The notes under the pieces were generated by a model. It was not told the origin of the DNA and made no database searches. It saw nothing but the letters and a program-made list of their open reading frames with translations. DNA of 64,000 bases from Hyphomicrobium_A sp964493785. GTDB lineage: Bacteria > Pseudomonadota > Alphaproteobacteria > Rhizobiales > Hyphomicrobiaceae. The stretch's first letter is position 1; every line of letters starts with the position of its first letter. This document shows, in pieces, positions 17,130-27,300 of this stretch. Location of the stretch: positions 186,001-250,000 of the forward strand of contig CAZBPM010000001.1 of assembly GCA_964493785.1 (NCBI GenBank), in the 5' to 3' direction. Position numbers and translations under genes: made by a program.

Positions 17130-18037
17130 GGCACGGCAACCAGATCAGGGCGGAGCGCGATCGCTGCGACGAGCATGCCGAGCACGTAAAGGCTCACGCC
17201 CGTAGCGTTATACCAGGGCGCCTTCTCGCGCGGGTCTTCAAGTAACTTGGTCATCAGGTGAAGTTGAACGCCGAGCGAAAGCGCAATCAGCGTCGCGTAA
17301 ATCGGGCGGCCCCACAGGAACAGCAGAGCCACGACCACCAACTGCGGCAATGCCATCACGAGGCATGCAAATCGCGCAGCGCGCTCAGCTCCGAGCTGCA
17401 CAGGCAGCGAGCCGATGCCGCAGCGCTTATCACCTTCGATCGACTTGAAATCGTTGAGCGTCATGATGCCGTGGGCGCCGACGCTGTAGAGCGCGGCTAT
17501 AATGAATACCTCCAAGCTCGGCAGCGCTCCGGCCATCACCGCGGCGCCAGTGATCCAGGGCAGCCCTTCGTAGCAGGCGGCGACGGCAGAGTTCCCCCAC
17601 CAGCCGTTCTTCTTGAGGCGCAGCGGTGGCGCGCTATAGGCCCAAGCGAGCGCCAGGCCGACGACGGAAGCTACGAACACCGTGGGGCCTAGAAGAGCCG
17701 CGACTGCCAGTGACAGCGCCGTCCACAGCAATGCTATGTAGAATCCCCATTCGCCCGGCACGCGACCGGACGGAATGGGACGGTTGGGTTCGTTGATCGC
17801 GTCGACATGTCGGTCGTACCAGTCATTGACGACCTGGCTCGTCGCGCAGACCAGCGGACCGGTGAGAATCGCGCCGGTGAGAATCAGCGGCCAGTGGCCG
17901 CCAGCCGGCACGCCCGATGAAATTACTCCGCAGCCGAACGCCCACATCGGCGGAAACCAGGTAATCGGCTTCAGCAGCTCGACGACCGCCGAGGGTGCCG
18001 GAAGCAGGACATCAGTCGTGGTGTCTGGACGCTTCAT
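17126..18037 (-). CDS. bchG: bacteriochlorophyll synthase (prenyltransferase)
   Basis: A 303-residue UbiA-family membrane enzyme that esterifies bacteriochlorophyllide a with geranylgeranyl diphosphate. The first Asp-rich motif 'NDWYDRHVDAINEPNRP' and the second 'DFKSIEGDK' are intact, among about eight transmembrane segments. Two starts are possible: ATG 18058 and ATG 18037. A PpsR palindrome lies exactly between them, so I prefer 18037, although no strong ribosome binding site precedes either. Confidence 0.94.
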   Translation of the reverse strand: MKRPDTTTDVLLPAPSAVVELLKPITWFPPMWAFGCGVISSGVPAGGHWPLILTGAILTGPLVCATSQVVNDWYDRHVDAINEPNRPIPSGRVPGEWGFYIALLWTALSLAVAALLGPTVFVASVVGLALAWAYSAPPLRLKKNGWWGNSAVAACYEGLPWITGAAVMAGALPSLEVFIIAALYSVGAHGIMTLNDFKSIEGDKRCGIGSLPVQLGAERAARFACLVMALPQLVVVALLFLWGRPIYATLIALSLGVQLHLMTKLLEDPREKAPWYNATGVSLYVLGMLVAAIALRPDLVAVP

Positions 18038-18039
18038 GA

Positions 18040-18057
18040 TGTAAGGCGAATGGTACA
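18040..18057. promoter_or_regulatory. PpsR-type palindrome at the bchG start
   Basis: TGTAAGGCGAATGGTACA matches the PpsR/CrtJ consensus TGT-N12-ACA exactly. It ends 3 nt before the preferred bchG start, so a bound repressor would sit over the translation-start region. Confidence 0.7.
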
Positions 18058-18294
18058 CTTTTCGCGGGCTGAGTCCAGTCTGCGACGCGTCCTAATCGCG
18101 CTTCGGTGCAGCGCATCGCGGAGCGATTCAAGTTCATAGGGTTGTGCGCGATTGAAGCGTCGTTGCATTGAAGTCACGGCGCACTCAGTGGTGCGTAGCG
18201 GCGCTGCACGACGCGCGCACAAGCGCTCGCGCAAATGCTGACAGATGTGATGCGGTTGGAGTGGCGGGCCGGCGTCAGTTGTGGACGAGCGATC

Positions 18295-19719
18295 TCAGTC
18301 GTCGCCGTCGTCGGTCCCGTCACCCAGGCCAAAACGCCGGAGCTTGGAATACAAGCTCTGCCGACTCAATCCCAACATCTCGGCTGCCGATGCCCGGTTG
18401 TCTCCGGTCAGCTCGAGCGCTGCTTCGATGCACAGCTTCTCGATCACATCGGTCGTTTCGCGGACGAGCTCCTTGAGGCTCACTCGTCCGACGAGGCTCG
18501 TGAGCTGCTCTACGGAGTGCGGCAGCTCGCGCTTGCGTCGCGTGGACTTGATCGGCTCGCGCCTGCCGACGTTGCGGATTGCGAACCCGAAGCAGGGGTG
18601 TTCGCCGTTGAGTACCGATACGGCCGAGATTTCAACTTCCTCGGTGGAACCGTACTCGCCACGCAGGACCGTCGTGAAATGTCGAATCGAGCCGTGCTCA
18701 CGAATATTCGATACGAGCGCATTGAGGTCGACGCCCGGCCGGCCAACCCATCGTTCGAGCAACTCACCGCGCGCTTGTTCCTCGGTGCCGAGTTGCGCGA
18801 GGTCGAGAAACGCCGTGTTTGCCGTCAGAATCCGGCGCTCGAGGTCCGTCACGACAAAGCCGTCGGGTAGGCTCTCGACCACGCTCAGCAGCTTCGACTT
18901 GCCCTTAACCTGCGTCTCGCCGACGAGGCCCATGCGCACCAGAAAATGCGACGCATTCTCTTGGCGGAACAGCGATGCCGAAACCGTGGCAGAGAGCTTG
19001 CCGTCGTGGAGCTTCGCAATCACGTCATCGGCGCGACCGGTGGCGCGCACCTGCGCGAGCTGCGCCTGCACGGCTTTCGAACCCTCGGCGTCGAAAATAT
19101 CGGGAAAGGTTCGGCCAGCGAGACGCTTGATGCTTTTGTTGAGGATCTGAGCGGCGGCCGGATTGGCCTCGACAACCTTCAGGCTGGTCGCATCGACAAT
19201 GATGACCGGCTCCGAGGCGATCTGGAAGAGCAGCCTGTAGCGAGTCTCGGCGTTGCGCAGGCGCCCGTACTCGCGCTCCATACTCTGCTGCGCATCGACA
19301 AGGCGCTGCTGCAGCGCGGCGACGGGTCGAAGGTCGCGGCCTACTGCTACCAGCCGGCCGTTGGGTCCGATCGGTACGACGGAATACCGGATGGGGACGT
19401 CGGCACCGCGCTTGCCGGGATGGTTCACCTGACGCCATCGCAGCGGCGCGTTCTCAGCCGCGTCCTGAAGGAGCTCTTCGATTTTCGGGCGGCTCTCGAT
19501 GGTGACAGTGTCCACCCAGGCCTTGCCAACCCACTTATCGAAGCCCTCTTTGGGAATCTCGTCGTTGCCAAAGGCGACATCGCGCACGATGCCCTTGCCA
19601 TCGACGATCAGGGCGACGTCCGACGCGGCCGCGATCAGCTTTGCAGCGATTTCGGCATTCAGGTCACCGAGCGTTCTCTTCGGGGTCCGGAACACGATGC
19701 CTGCTTCTCGGGCGAACAC
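18295..19719 (-). CDS. ppsR: transcriptional repressor PpsR/CrtJ
   Basis: A 474-residue repressor of bch, crt and puf genes. It has an N-terminal PAS-like region, a Q-linker helix ('ALQQRLVDAQQSMEREYGRLRNAE'), two further PAS domains (about 160-280 and 285-395) and a C-terminal Fis-type helix-turn-helix ('ALELTGDNRASAAEMLGLSRQSLYSKLRRFGL'). The HTH-proximal redox Cys region reads 'VIEKLCIEAAL', so the Cys is present. It starts with GTG 19719, 10 nt after GGAGG. It lies 45 nt after ppaA, the same gene order as in other phototrophic alphaproteobacteria. Confidence 0.94.
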   Translation of the reverse strand: MFAREAGIVFRTPKRTLGDLNAEIAAKLIAAASDVALIVDGKGIVRDVAFGNDEIPKEGFDKWVGKAWVDTVTIESRPKIEELLQDAAENAPLRWRQVNHPGKRGADVPIRYSVVPIGPNGRLVAVGRDLRPVAALQQRLVDAQQSMEREYGRLRNAETRYRLLFQIASEPVIIVDATSLKVVEANPAAAQILNKSIKRLAGRTFPDIFDAEGSKAVQAQLAQVRATGRADDVIAKLHDGKLSATVSASLFRQENASHFLVRMGLVGETQVKGKSKLLSVVESLPDGFVVTDLERRILTANTAFLDLAQLGTEEQARGELLERWVGRPGVDLNALVSNIREHGSIRHFTTVLRGEYGSTEEVEISAVSVLNGEHPCFGFAIRNVGRREPIKSTRRKRELPHSVEQLTSLVGRVSLKELVRETTDVIEKLCIEAALELTGDNRASAAEMLGLSRQSLYSKLRRFGLGDGTDDGDD

Positions 19720-19764
19720 GGACGGCTTTCCTCCACCTGGACCCTTCGAACTTGCTTTGTTTCA

Positions 19765-20640
19765 TTATCGCATTGCGTTTGTGTCAAGCAAGCTTGAAAG
19801 CAACCTGGCCGCCCGGCGTCCATCCTGGGCAGTAGAGTCGGCACCAACACGTGAAACAAAATCTGGATTCTCAAGAAAGAATCGGCCGCCGACCATGATG
19901 TGAAGGGCAGGGTCGGGAATTGCTCGCCGAAGGGTTTGAATGAGGGTCGATAGGTTCTCTAACGGGAGGTCGCAACCGACGGACAGGCCTATAACTCTGT
20001 AGGGACCGTTGCGGGCGATGTTTACCAACTGTTCGGCCGTCTTGGGATGTTCGGTGGTAACGTCCCATCCGCCGTGCTGCATGAACTCACGCAGAATTGC
20101 CAGCCCGAATATGTGCTGGTCGGCCGGTGCCGGCGTCAGCAACGCGCGCGGCGCGTTGACCGAAAGGTCATTCTTCTGACCGAAGTCGGGGGACAGCTGT
20201 CGGACGTAGGTGTGCAGTGCGAGAAGACCGATGGTCACGTCGGTGAAGCTGTATATATCCGCTTTCCATAGCTCGCCCAAATATCGTGCGGATGGCGCAA
20301 AAAGCTGGATAAATATGGCCTCAAGAGAGTTTCCGCGGTCGCGAAGCGCTTCTATGAATGCCGCGCCGACGGACGGTTCGTGCGTGAGTACCAGGCGCAC
20401 GAATTCGGCAACGTCCTCGGCGGTGGGTGCATTTTTGCGTGCGGCCATTCCCCGAGTTTGTTCGTTCGCCAGCATGAGGCGCGGGATGACATCGCATTCG
20501 ATGGTTCTTGCGAGCACAGCGCCGATATCCAAGGGCGTGCCCGGGATCCGACTGCTTCCGCTGGTGGCAAGGTGCCAGCCTTCCGGGCTGCATGCCGGCC
20601 ACGAATTCTCGAGTTCCTCAGTCGTTCTGAAGCTCGACAT
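19765..20640 (-). CDS. ppaA: PpaA/AerR B12-binding PpsR-modulating factor
   Basis: A 291-residue protein with an N-terminal helical domain (about 40-152, including Trp125 in 'LGELWKADIYSFTDVTIG') and a C-terminal cobalamin-binding fold. The B12 motif D174-Q-H176-x-x-G179 is intact. Family members bind cobalamin and modulate PpsR in response to light. GGGAGG precedes ATG 20640. Its helical half resembles the C-terminal half of the response regulator at 52505-53380. Confidence 0.92.
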   Translation of the reverse strand: MSSFRTTEELENSWPACSPEGWHLATSGSSRIPGTPLDIGAVLARTIECDVIPRLMLANEQTRGMAARKNAPTAEDVAEFVRLVLTHEPSVGAAFIEALRDRGNSLEAIFIQLFAPSARYLGELWKADIYSFTDVTIGLLALHTYVRQLSPDFGQKNDLSVNAPRALLTPAPADQHIFGLAILREFMQHGGWDVTTEHPKTAEQLVNIARNGPYRVIGLSVGCDLPLENLSTLIQTLRRAIPDPALHIMVGGRFFLENPDFVSRVGADSTAQDGRRAARLLSSLLDTNAMR

Positions 20641-20928
20641 CGTTTCCCTCCCGTCCGTCGTCGACTGCCTTATCTCGTCAAGCGATCAAGCTGAGCGAGT
20701 GGAGTTAGACGGATTGGCACCGCCAGTTTTCTCTGGCTCCGGCGGCGTCACATAGTTAAGCATAGTGGACACTTTTGTCGCAACACTAATTAGACGGTGC
20801 CTCCAAAACTTGTCGGTGTAAAGCGAGATTTACGTCCAAAAGATTTGACACATCTCATCCCCCGGACATACTGTCACGTCATCGAAGCTGCCGCATGAAT
20901 GCAGGCAGCACGAAGGGAGGACGGGCAA

Positions 20929-21435
20929 GTGTCGAAGGGGCGACGCTCTCAGGCAACGCAGCTCTACTCGGCGAGTGAGCGCCAGCGCAGGGACGCTTCG
21001 CCGTGGACCCTGGTGCAGGGCATCCTGGCCCCTCTGCAGTTCCTCGTATTCATCGTCAGCGTCATTCTCGTTCTTCGCTATCTGCTGACCGGCGAGGGCC
21101 TGTGGTCCGCATCTGCGTCAGTCGTAGTGAAGACGTTCGTTCTGTACGGAATCATGATCACCGGCTCGATCTGGGAGCATGATGTCTTCGGTCGCTATCT
21201 CTTTGCGCCGGCGTTTTTCTGGGAAGACGTCGTCAGCATGCTGGTGCTGGCGCTGCACACCGCATACCTGGTGGCGCTGTTCACCGGATGGCTCACGCCG
21301 CGCGAACAGATGCTCCTCGCGCTCGCGGCCTACGCTTCGTACGTCATCAACGCCGCGCAATTTCTGCTGAAGCTTCGCGCGGCCCGGCTGCAGGCGGGCT
21401 CCGAGCGCATGACCGGCGTCGAGGTGCCGGGATGA
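20929..21435 (+). CDS. bchF: 3-vinyl bacteriochlorophyllide hydratase
   Basis: A 168-residue membrane protein that hydrates the 3-vinyl group on the way to bacteriochlorophyll a. Conserved features are 'SIWEHDVFGRYLFAPAFFWEDVVSM' and 'YVINAAQFLLKLRAAR', among about four helices. The start is GTG 20929, 8 nt after GGGAGG; the upstream ATG at 20899 has no ribosome binding site. It is the first gene of a long rightward operon, divergent from ppaA. Confidence 0.94.
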   Translation: MSKGRRSQATQLYSASERQRRDASPWTLVQGILAPLQFLVFIVSVILVLRYLLTGEGLWSASASVVVKTFVLYGIMITGSIWEHDVFGRYLFAPAFFWEDVVSMLVLALHTAYLVALFTGWLTPREQMLLALAAYASYVINAAQFLLKLRAARLQAGSERMTGVEVPG

Positions 21436-22724
21436 CAATTCAGACCCCAATTCAGCCTCCCAAAGCGTCGCAAGGCTGCACCGAGACCCCTGTCCTGCGT
21501 GAGCGGGGGCAGCGAGAGGTGTTCTGCGGGCTGACGGGAATCGTGTGGCTGCATCGCAAGATACAGGACGCGTTCTTTCTCGTGGTCGGGTCGCGCACAT
21601 GCGCGCACCTCATCCAATCGGCGGCCGGCGTGATGATCTTTGCCGAGCCGCGCTTTGCGACTGCAATCATGGAGGAGCGCGACCTCGCGGGGCTCGTCGA
21701 TGCCAATGACGAGTTGGATCGCGTCGTGGGGCGCCTTTTGGAGCGCCGCCCCGATATCAAGCTGCTGTTCCTCGTCGGATCTTGCCCGTCGGAGGTGATC
21801 AAGCTCGACCTGTCGCGTGCTGCGGCGCGCTTGGCTAAGCAGTATGCACCGGCAGTGCGGGTGCTGAATTATTCCGGCAGCGGCATCGAGACTACGTTCA
21901 CCCAGGGCGAGGACGCTTGCCTCGCCTCGCTGGTTCCAGAGCTTCCCGAGGCAGCACCGACGGCGGAAAAATCCCTGCTCGTGGTCGGCGCGCTTGCCGA
22001 CGTCGTTGAGGATCAGTTCCGCCGGCTGTTCGACGAGCTGGGTGTCGGGCCCGTCGCATTTCTTCCGCCGCGGCGCGTGTCGGAGCTTCCGGCAATCGGA
22101 TCCCAGACGCTTTACCTTTTGGCGCAGCCGTTCCTCGGCGATACCGCACACGCCCTCGAAGAGCGCGGTGCTAATCGTCTCGCTGCGAATTTTCCGCTTG
22201 GAGTGGAAGGCACGACGAACTGGCTGCGTGCTGCGGCTCAGGCTTGGGGTGTCAGCGAAGCCCGCTTCAATGAGGTCGTGCGGCCGGCTCAGGAGCGTGC
22301 ACGCAAGGCGCTCGAGCAGCATCGCCCGCGCCTCGCCGGAAAGAGCATTTTCTTTTTCCCCGACTCGCAGCTCGAGGTGCCGCTCGCGCGCTTTGTGTCT
22401 CGCGAGCTGCAGATGAGGCCGATCGAGGTCGGCACGCCGTATCTGCACAGGCAGCATCTTGCCCAGGAGTTGGATCTGATCCCCTCGGATGCGTTGTTGA
22501 GTGAAGGACAGGATGTCGAGAAGCAACTCGATCGCTGTCGTGCCGCCAAGCCGGACATCGTCGTGTGCGGTCTGGGGTTGGCCAATCCCCTCGAGGCAGA
22601 GGGGATGACGACCAAATGGTCGATAGAGCTCTTGTTCACGCCGATCCAGGGGTACGAGCAGGCCGGCGATCTCGCCGAATTGTTTGCGCGCCCACTCGTG
22701 CGCCGTTCGCGGCTGGAGGTCTAG
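21432..22724 (+). CDS. bchN: dark protochlorophyllide reductase subunit N
   Basis: A 430-residue nitrogenase-like component that, with BchB, holds the catalytic [4Fe-4S] cluster and reduces protochlorophyllide ring D in the dark. The cluster Cys residues appear in 'REVFCGLTGIVWLH', 'GSRTCAHL' and 'LVGSCPSEVIKLDL'. ATG 21432 overlaps the bchF stop, and bchB starts 3 nt after it ends. Confidence 0.96.
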   Translation: MTIQTPIQPPKASQGCTETPVLRERGQREVFCGLTGIVWLHRKIQDAFFLVVGSRTCAHLIQSAAGVMIFAEPRFATAIMEERDLAGLVDANDELDRVVGRLLERRPDIKLLFLVGSCPSEVIKLDLSRAAARLAKQYAPAVRVLNYSGSGIETTFTQGEDACLASLVPELPEAAPTAEKSLLVVGALADVVEDQFRRLFDELGVGPVAFLPPRRVSELPAIGSQTLYLLAQPFLGDTAHALEERGANRLAANFPLGVEGTTNWLRAAAQAWGVSEARFNEVVRPAQERARKALEQHRPRLAGKSIFFFPDSQLEVPLARFVSRELQMRPIEVGTPYLHRQHLAQELDLIPSDALLSEGQDVEKQLDRCRAAKPDIVVCGLGLANPLEAEGMTTKWSIELLFTPIQGYEQAGDLAELFARPLVRRSRLEV

Positions 22725-22727
22725 CGG

Positions 22728-24308
22728 ATGCAGCTCACGCTCTGGACATACGAAGGACCTCCGCACGTCGGCGCAATGCGCATCGCGACTGCGATGGACG
22801 GCGTGCACTACGTGCTACATGCGCCGCAGGGCGATACGTATGCCGACCTTCTGTTCACTATGATCGAGCGGCGCGACAAGCGTCCCCCCGTGACCTACAC
22901 GACTTTCCAGGCACGCGATCTCGGTGGTGATACGGCCGAGCTCTTCAAGAATGCTGCGCGCGAGGCCTACGAGCGGTTCAAGCCGGATGCGCTTCTGGTC
23001 GGCGCTTCCTGCACCGCTGAATTGATTCAGGATGATCCAGGCGGCTTGGCCCGTGCGCTCAACCTGCCGGTGCCGGTGGTGCCGCTTGAGCTCCCGGCCT
23101 ACCAGAAGAAAGAAAACTGGGGTGCCGCGGAGACTTTCTATCGGCTCGTTCGCACGCTTGCTGGCGCGCATGCACCCGAGGCCGGGTGGCAGCGTCCGGA
23201 GCGCGATGCCAGCCGCCGGCCGCGTTGCAATGTGCTTGGGCCGACCGCGCTTGGCTTCCGCCATCGCGACGACGTCAAAGAGATCACGGGACTGCTCGGC
23301 CGGCTCGGCGTCGATGTCAATGTCGTAGCGCCGCTGGGGGCGTCGCCAGCCGACCTCGCCAGACTGGGCGAAGCCGATTTCAATGTCGTTCTCTATCCGG
23401 AGATCGGGCTCAGCGCTGCCCAATGGCTCGAGCGGACGTTTAGGCAGCCGTATGTCAAGTCAGTGCCGATCGGCGTCTCCGCCACGCGCGAATTCATCAA
23501 CGAGGTGGCGAACGCCGGTGGGCTCGATGCCGCAAAGTTGCTGGCCGAAGAGGAGTCGCGCCTGCCCTGGTATTCGCGTTCCGTCGACTCGACCTACCTC
23601 ACTGGCAAACGCGTATTCGTTTTTGGTGATGCAACCCATGCCATCGCCGCCGCTCGCGTAGCCAAGGAAGAGCTCGGTTTCACCGTCGTCGGGCTTGGTT
23701 CCTACAGCCGCGAGTTCGGTCGCGAGTTGCGCGAGGCTGCCAAGTCCTACGACGTCGAGGCGCTGGTGACAGACGACTACCTGGAAGTCGAGGCGAAGGT
23801 TCGCGAACTGGCTCCGGACATTGTCCTGGGCACGCAGATGGAGCGCCACATAGCCAAGCGGCTCGGCATACCCAGTGCGGTCATCTCCGCTCCCGTCCAT
23901 GTGCAGGATTTCCCCGCTCGCTACTCGCCTCAGATGGGGTTTGAAGGCGCGAACGTTATTTTCGATACCTGGGTTCATCCGTTGATGATGGGTCTCGAGG
24001 AGCATCTGCTCGCGATGTTCCGCGACGACTTCGAGTTCCACGGAGATGCAGCCCCTTCGCATCTTGGTCACGCCAACAAGGCTGCCGAGGCGGCACCTAC
24101 GCCGGGTGCCGAGACGCAAGCACGAACCGAAATCAACGTCGGCGCGGCTGTTTTCTGGGCTGACGACGCTCAGAAAGAGCTGATGAAAATTCCATTCTTC
24201 GTACGCGGCAAAGCACGCCGCAACACTGAGCGCTTCGCGACAGAGCGCGGCTTGGCCACTGTGACGATTGAGACGCTTTATGATGCCAAGGCTCACTACA
24301 GCCGCTGA
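22728..24308 (+). CDS. bchB: dark protochlorophyllide reductase subunit B
   Basis: A 526-residue partner of BchN. The N-terminal 'MQLTLWTYEGPPHVGAMRIA' block, with the Asp ligand region downstream, and 'VGASCTAELIQDD' are conserved. The C-terminal 50-residue helical domain ('ELMKIPFFVRGKARRNTERFA') is the family's small lid. GGAGG precedes ATG 22728. Its 3' end overlaps bchH. Confidence 0.96.
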   Translation: MQLTLWTYEGPPHVGAMRIATAMDGVHYVLHAPQGDTYADLLFTMIERRDKRPPVTYTTFQARDLGGDTAELFKNAAREAYERFKPDALLVGASCTAELIQDDPGGLARALNLPVPVVPLELPAYQKKENWGAAETFYRLVRTLAGAHAPEAGWQRPERDASRRPRCNVLGPTALGFRHRDDVKEITGLLGRLGVDVNVVAPLGASPADLARLGEADFNVVLYPEIGLSAAQWLERTFRQPYVKSVPIGVSATREFINEVANAGGLDAAKLLAEEESRLPWYSRSVDSTYLTGKRVFVFGDATHAIAAARVAKEELGFTVVGLGSYSREFGRELREAAKSYDVEALVTDDYLEVEAKVRELAPDIVLGTQMERHIAKRLGIPSAVISAPVHVQDFPARYSPQMGFEGANVIFDTWVHPLMMGLEEHLLAMFRDDFEFHGDAAPSHLGHANKAAEAAPTPGAETQARTEINVGAAVFWADDAQKELMKIPFFVRGKARRNTERFATERGLATVTIETLYDAKAHYSR

Positions 24309-27300
24309 GACAGGACGTCCTGTCGTGCCGGTACGCTTCGTGATCGTGACTCTGGACAGTCACCTCGCGGGTGCGATCAATCGGGTGAGGCCTGATCTCG
24401 AGCGCGCGATACCTGGGCTCGAGATTCAACTGCACGCCGCTGCGGAATGGGGCAGCGATCAAGCTGCGCTGGCGCGCTGCCGCGAGGACATCGAATCCGC
24501 CGACATCATCATCGCGACCATGCTGTTCATGGAGGATCACATCCAGGCGGTGCTGCCCGCGTTGATGGCGCGGCGCGACAACTGCGATGCAATCGTCGGC
24601 GGAATGTCGGCAGGAGATGTGATCAAGCTCACGCGGCTCGGTCAATTCCGCATGGACAAGCCTGCCAGCGGTGCCATGGCGCTGCTGAAGCGGCTGCGTG
24701 GATCAAAGAAGAACGGGACGACTGCGGCGGTCCAGCAAGTCGCAATGTTGCGGCGCATCCCGAAGATGCTTCGGTTCATTCCCGGTACGGCGCAGGACGT
24801 GCGCGCGTATTTCCTTACGCTGCAGTATTGGCTCGCGGGGACGGACGACAACGTTGCAAACCTTGTCCGCTTCCTGGTTGACCGTTATGCGGATGGCCCC
24901 CGGCGGGCGCTCCGTGGTTCGCTGAAGGTGCCGGCGCCCATCGTTTATCCCGAAGTCGGCGTCTACCATCCTCGGATGCCGGCGCGCATCAGTGAGCGTG
25001 CCGACGCGTTGCCTGCACTGGCGGCCCAGGCAAAAGGAACTGTCGGCCTGCTCGTGATGCGCTCGCTGGTGCTGGCTAACGACACCTCCCACTACGACGG
25101 CGTCATTCATGCGCTCGAAGCGCGCGGACTGAAGGTCGTCCCGGCTTTCGCAACCGGGCTCGACGCGCGGCCGGCGGTGGAGAAGTTCTTCACCAGGGAC
25201 AATCGCGCCACCGTAGATGCCATCGTCTCGTTGACCGGCTTCTCGCTTGTCGGCGGCCCCGCCTACAACGACTCGAAGGCGGCGGAGGAAATGCTGGCCG
25301 GCCTCGATGTGCCGTACGTGGCCGCGCACGCCTTGGAGTTTCAGACCATCGAGCAGTGGGGCGCTTCCGAGCGCGGGCTGCATCCGGTCGAGAACACCAT
25401 GATGGTCGCCATTCCGGAACTGGATGGCGCTACCGGACCGACAGTCTTCGGGGGTAGGTCCGACGGCTCTGGCAAGCCGTGCCAGGGCTGTCACCGCGGC
25501 TGCACGTTCACCGCGGGCGACAATGCGCGAAACATGCATGTCTGCATCGACCGCGCAGAGATGCTCGCGGCACGCGTGTCCAAGCTGATCGATTTGCGCC
25601 GCGCCGAACGCAAAGATCGCAAGCTGGCGATCGTTCTATTCAATTTTCCGCCCAACGCCGGTGCCACGGGAACGGCCGCGTATTTGTCGGTCTACCAGTC
25701 GCTCTGGAACACGCTCTCGGCACTCGCGCGAGCCGGTTACAGCGTCAACTTGCCCGATGGGGTCGATGATCTGCGGGCGAAGATCCTCGGGGGCAACGCT
25801 TCTCGATACGGAGCCGCTGCAAACGTGGCGGCGAAAATTCCCTGCGACGACCATATCCGCCGTGAGCGCTGGCTACCGGAAATCGAAGCGCAGTGGGGAC
25901 CGGCGCCGGGCAAGATACAGGCAGACGGTCGATCGATCTTCGTTCTCGGCGAGCAGTTCGGCAACGTGTTCGTCGGCGTGCAACCGACGTTCGGGTACGA
26001 AGGCGATCCGATGCGCTTGCTGTTCGAGCGCGGCTTTGCACCGACGCATGCATTCTCGGCATTCTATAGATGGTTGCGCGAGGACTTCGGTGCACACGCG
26101 GTGCTGCATTTCGGTACCCACGGCGCGCTCAAGTTCATGCCCGGCAAGCAGGCCGGAATGTCGGGCAGTTCGTGGCCCGACCGCCTGATCGGAGACCTGC
26201 CCAACCTTTATCTCTACGCGGCCAACAATCCCTCCGAGGGCACGATCGCCAAGCGGCGCGCAGCGGCGACGCTGATCAGCTATCTGACGCCGCCCGTCGC
26301 GAAGGCCGGTCTTTACCGCGGCCTAGTCGATATCAAGTCGTCGCTCGACCGCTACCGCGGCCTGCCGCCGGAAGCCGATGACGAGCGGGACCGGTTGGCA
26401 GAACTCATACAGGCGCAGGCGGCCACGTTGGATCTGGCTGCCGCGGAACCGGCGTGGTCGGGCGATATAGATGCACGCGTGAGAGATCTCACAACGGCGC
26501 TGCTCGAGTTGGAGCAGACGCTGATACCGCACGGACTCCACGTGGTCGGCATGCCGCCTTCGCCCGCGGAACGCGTCGATATGCTGCTGGCGGTCGCCGA
26601 TGCCTCGCACGGCGTGACCGTGGAACGTGCAGCGATCGAGGCGATCGTGCAGGGCGCTGGCTTGGCTCAAGTTATCGAACTCAGTGGGCTTGCACGGGAT
26701 GAGGCCAGCCGCGAGATCCTGCGCCAGTTGCAGAAGACCAATGCCCTCCTGGCAGAAGACCATGAGATCAACGCGCTGCTGGGTGCGCTCGACGGCCAAT
26801 TCGTAAGGCCGGTTGCGGGGGGTGACTTAATTCGCACGCCGCAAATGCTGCCGACTGGGCGCAACGTACACGGCTTCGATCCTTTCCGAATTCCGAGCGC
26901 GTTCGCCGTTGCCGACGGCACGCGCCAGGCTGGCAAGCTTCTCGCCCGGCACCGCGCCGAGACCGGCACCGTGCCGGAATGCATCGCGCTGGTGCTGTGG
27001 GGAACCGACAACCTGAAGAGCGAGGGCGGTCCGATCGCGCAGGCGCTGGCGCTCATGGGGACCACGCCGCGGTTCGACGGTTATGGACGTCTCGTGGGAG
27101 CGTCGCTGATTCCGCTTTCCGAGCTTGGTCGACCACGCGTCGACGTTCTGATGACCTTGTCTGGTATTTTCCGCGATCTGCTGCCCCTGCAGACCAAGCT
27201 GCTCGCGGAAGCCGCGCTGTTGGCGGCAAGCGCCGACGAGCCGTCCGAACAGAACTACGTTCGAAAGCATTCGCTGCGCTATCAGCAGGTCCACGGGTGC

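Noticed and set aside
20817..20834. PpsR-like site TGT-N12-ACG between ppaA and bchF
   Set aside because: The right half-site has one mismatch. Other weak TGT occurrences nearby also fail, so I do not list a site, although a promoter here is expected.
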